From the NCBI GenBank assembly GCA_002914805.1, contig JXTB01000424.1:219475-283474 (forward strand): DNA of 64,000 bases, read 5' to 3'. The notes below the pieces were generated by a model. That model ran no database searches. It had not been told where the DNA came from and saw only the letters and a program-made list of their open reading frames with translations. A program made the position numbers and the translations under genes. Below are positions 61,085 through 64,000 of the stretch, in pieces. How positions within the stretch are numbered: position 1 is the stretch's first letter; each line of letters starts with the position of its first letter. Source of the DNA: Parasponia andersonii. Taxonomy: Eukaryota; Streptophyta; Magnoliopsida; Rosales; Cannabaceae.

Positions 61085-62760
61085 TTTGGGTTCATTGAAG
61101 TGTACCCACTCATATTAAAAAAAGACTAAATAAGATAAAGAATTTAAAAGTATCATACCAATCTCCACTAGGTGAGGATATATGAGGGAAGATAAGATCG
61201 ATCTCCCCTAAGCGAGGATTCTCGAGGAAAAGTATGTTAAGATTATGACTATGGATGTTTTTAGTTGGGTAGCTTTCCTGATTCCCCATTTGGTAGTGCA
61301 CACTCGGTACGTGCACTAGGGCCAATAAGAAAGATAAAAGACTTTACAATCAAGAATGAGATAAAATCGTGATACAATATCTTATAATAAAGCGTAAAAT
61401 AATGATTTCATAAAACAGCATAACTGAACTTTCAAAAAAAAAAAAGAGAGAATTGTTTGTTCATAAGTAAAATGTTTTGTGAGAATTTCATTGTACTTAC
61501 TGAGCAAAAGCTCACATTTTATGAGTATCCATGCTATACGTACCAAAGGAAAGAAACCTTTGATTTGATTGATGGGTTAGCTTGAATTGAGGTAGGGATG
61601 ATGCAAGGCATGGGCAATAGAATTCCGCCATTAAAATTTCTTCCGCATATGTTTTATTATGAGACAAATGATTTCAATTACGTAAGCTTGATGTTATTTG
61701 AAAATGTACTTATAACTTGGCATTTTATTTCGTAATGCATGATTTAATCAAATTGAACTCGAAAATATATTTCGATTTAATAGAAGTTCAACAAACATTT
61801 TTTTTAGAAATAAAAGAGAAAATGTTTTGATTTAAATAAATGCAAAACATAAGGGGTTCTGTCAAAAAGACCTAAACTGTCTAACGAGAGCTTGGGACTT
61901 AAGTTGTCCGTATGTAACCCCCCCTCCTCACCTGGGAGCCCTTTATGGTTGCGCATTATTTAAATCACCTTAATAAAAAGTTTATAATCAAATTTAAATA
62001 AAGGGGACTTAACCATTGAGAAGCATTTACTAGTTTTCAAAATTTAAGTAAATCGTTAGTTATGAATATAAATCTCTTAAAAAGAAATTAAAAAAAAAAT
62101 TTGTCATGAATTTTCAGCAACTAAATTTTTTTTAAGCTAAGAAGGTAAGTAGTTAACGGTCAGAAAAAGTCTGGTCGTTACAGAAACATTTGTCTTAATC
62201 TTACATATTTGAGTAAACTATTTTGTTTAAAGAGAAAAAAACATATACAGAATTTATTGTAGAGGTATCCCAACGCCCGTGGCTCGCATCCTTCCCCATC
62301 TCAATTCTAGTTAACCCATCGTTCAAGACAAAGTTTGCTTACCTTTGATACCTACAACATGGACATTTATACTACGAGAGCTTTTGCTCAATAAGTACAA
62401 TTTAACTCACGAAACATTTCATATAAATAGAATTTTATGAAAGTTCAATTTTTGCGTCTTTATGTTATCTTTTAACTTATATTTTATGAAATAATCTTTT
62501 ATCACATATGTTATCTTAAAATCTTTTATCTTTCTTATGGGCCCTAGTGTATGTACCGAGTGCGCATTTACCGATTAGGAATCAAGGGTGCGACCCTACT
62601 GAAACAATAACGGTTATAAATTTAACATATTTTTCTCAGGAATCCTCACCTAGGGGAGGTCATTCTTATCTTCCCTTAGGAATCTTCAACTAGCATAGGT
62701 TGGTGGGACACTTTAATATTTTTATCTTTTTCTTAGTCCAACCCAAGCATTTACTTGTTA
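61085..62760. repeat. Large imperfect inverted repeat within LTR sequence
   Basis: The left arm is about 61085-61622 and the right arm about 62276-62760, with a spacer of about 650 bases. Matching blocks (one read in reverse complement) include GAGCAAAAGCTC, GATGGGTTA followed by GAATTGAG, GAGGATTC or GAGGATAT with GGGAAGATAAG, and GGGCC followed by AATAAGAAAGATAAAAGA. Identity is moderate, so the arms are old. The spacer contains one LTR 3' end (to 62182). Confidence 0.7.
61860..62182 (+). repeat. Plus-oriented LTR 3' end, copy 1
   Basis: It ends AAGCTAAGAAGGTAAGTAG followed by TTAACGG and TCGTTACA. The terminal 150 bases recur at 62762-62909. No primer-binding site follows this copy. Confidence 0.65.
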
Positions 62761-62761
62761 T

Positions 62762-62909
62762 CAAAATTAAGTAAATCATTAGTTATGAATATAAATCTCT
62801 TAAAAAGAAATAAAAGCAAAAAAAAAAAAATTCATGAATTTTCAGCATCTAAATTTTTTTAAGCTAAGAAGGTAAGTAGTTAATGGTAAGAAAAATTCTG
62901 GTCATTACA
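62762..62909 (+). repeat. Plus-oriented LTR 3' end, copy 2 (Gypsy-3 5' LTR end)
   Basis: It repeats 62040-62182 (TTAGTTATGAATATAAATCTC to TCATTACA) and is directly followed by a primer-binding site, so it is the end of the LTR in use for Gypsy-3. Confidence 0.75.
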
Positions 62910-62910
62910 G

Positions 62911-62923
62911 TTTGTATCAGAGC
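62911..62923 (+). promoter_or_regulatory. Gypsy-3 primer-binding site
   Basis: TTTGTATCAGAGC follows the LTR end TCATTACAG and is close to TGGTATCAGAGC. Confidence 0.75.
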
Positions 62924-63034
62924 GGGTATCTTGCCATCCTACCTCGCATCCCTCCGTAACATTTCAGACAACTCAAGTAAGTTGAATTTTGCTTAGTACG
63001 TTATTTAACCTTAAGAACGTATTATGTAATAGTA

Positions 63035-63898
63035 ATGGATGCCCCAATAATCGACATTCCGATGGACCGAGAGATTGCTCAACCTCAACTTTTTGGAGCT
63101 GTAGCAGTGGCTGCCTTTAGAACAGGACAACCACCATATTACTTGGGAGAATCTACACCCAAAACTTTAGGGAATTGGCTTCATGAAATGGAACAACTTT
63201 TACGAGTATGTCGTAACCAAGAGTATGAATGGACCACTCTTGCAATTATGCAACTACGAAATAATGCTCGAGTATGGTGGCAAGCATCAGGACACATTGC
63301 AGACAATATGAGTTGGGAAATGTTCTGTAGATTAATCATAGCATGCATTTCACAAATAGAATACCATAACAATCCAATAGAGATTTCAACAACAGAGACG
63401 CAATTACAAGAATGAGCTTTTGACTTTCTGAGAAACAGATGGGAATCCTGGCCTGGCGGATCTATGGAAGAATATAACATCCGTTTTTCTGAGGAAGTTG
63501 TTCGCTTATTCCCTCCCAAATGGCCTAATAATATCCTATTTATGACCTATTGGAATGGAGTCCCAAGTCATATCTGAAGACGCATTCGGAACCCACTTAT
63601 CGATATGAATCTCGAACACATTAGTTCAGAGGCAATTCATGCGGAAGAGGAATATCGAAGGGAAATGGAACAAAGTATGGTTAAAGGATCAACTCATGGG
63701 AATCCTACGAGAACACCTTCCCATAAAGGAGACCTAGAAGAAGAGTAAAGAAAGGTGCGACGAAGAATAGATGCAGAGAGAACCATGCCCACTGGACAAG
63801 GACACACTAATGACAATGAGGAAGACTCTGAAGAGGACCCATGAGAGAATATGGAAGAAAACCCTAGTGAACCTTCAAACACTAATAGGAGAGATTAA
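63035..63898 (+). pseudogene. Gypsy-3 gag (in-frame stops)
   Basis: A frame of 287 codons starts with MDAPIIDIPMDREIAQPQLF and contains a retrotransposon gag core: LGNWLHEMEQLLRVC, RVWWQASG, a W-E-x-F block and RFSEEVVRLFPP. It ends in a Glu-rich acidic tail (NDNEEDSEEDP) and a TAA at 63896. TGA at 63413, TGA near 63575, TAA near 63746 and TGA near 63842 interrupt it. No zinc knuckle is seen. The 5' position after a primer-binding site supports gag. Protease and RT would lie beyond the right edge. Confidence 0.82.
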
Positions 63899-64000
63899 GT
63901 ATAAGAATAGACTAGAAATGTTTATATGTTCTTATCTTGTACCTTAATTAATGAAATAATATAATTATGAAACAATGTATGTCTTATTACTTAATTTATC
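63899..64000. other. Gypsy-3 internal sequence, window edge
   Basis: AT-rich bases after the gag stop. No coding sequence is visible before the window ends. Confidence 0.5.

Noticed and set aside
63181-63519. 112-codon minus-strand open frame
   Set aside because: It is antisense to the Gypsy-3 gag core.

Overview
The window is nuclear DNA of a flowering plant, most likely a eudicot. It is AT-rich, its genes have GT-AG introns, and most of it is LTR retrotransposon sequence. The only gene that appears intact is a cysteine-rich receptor-like kinase (CRK) with seven exons and 670 codons (13259-15897, +). A decayed last exon of a related CRK (475-808, +) indicates a tandem CRK cluster that transposons have split. 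I cannot name the species.

Layout. 1-5909: CRK pseudo-exon, 82-bp tandem repeats, AT-rich spacer and one MITE-like element. 5910-12739: an old minus-strand Copia element (Copia-1) whose gag is interrupted by an intron-containing fragment of an acylamino-acid-releasing enzyme (AARE) gene; its leader carries a dense cluster of W-box cores upstream of the CRK gene. 13259-15897: the CRK gene. 16107-32736: a minus-strand Tork/TNT1-like Copia (Copia-2) with target-site duplication (TSD) TTTCA, starting about 0.2 kb after the CRK stop. Copia-2 was later hit by a Gypsy LTR, now a solo LTR (18055-20058), and by a 9.45-kb Copia (Copia-3, 22223-31675, TSD TCATT). Copia-3 has a leader made of an AT-rich palindrome array and a GC-rich minisatellite block. 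32737-36433: old LTR debris with two assembly gaps flanked by duplicated sequence. 36434-45461: a Tekay/Del-like chromodomain Gypsy (Gypsy-1) with two 2.4-2.5 kb LTRs and TSD AAAAC; its gag-pol is broken and most of its integrase is deleted. 46200-51780: a decayed Helitron with a PIF1-type helicase and an RPA-like ORF (minus strand), plus a second MITE copy. 51786-54140: the 3' end of a SIRE-like Copia with an extra ORF and one LTR. 54145-57853: a truncated minus-strand Gypsy (Gypsy-2). 57855-62909: LTR sequences related to each other but in opposite orientation, with a large inverted repeat. 63035-63898: broken gag of a plus-strand Gypsy (Gypsy-3) that runs off the window.

No transposon here looks able to move itself. 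The biology lies in the CRK gene and in what the elements have brought to it: a captured AARE fragment and possible WRKY sites upstream, and a nested Copia just downstream. Coordinates of exons and element ends were read by eye from splice signals, LTR ends, primer-binding sites and TSDs. Divergence statements are visual estimates, not computed values.
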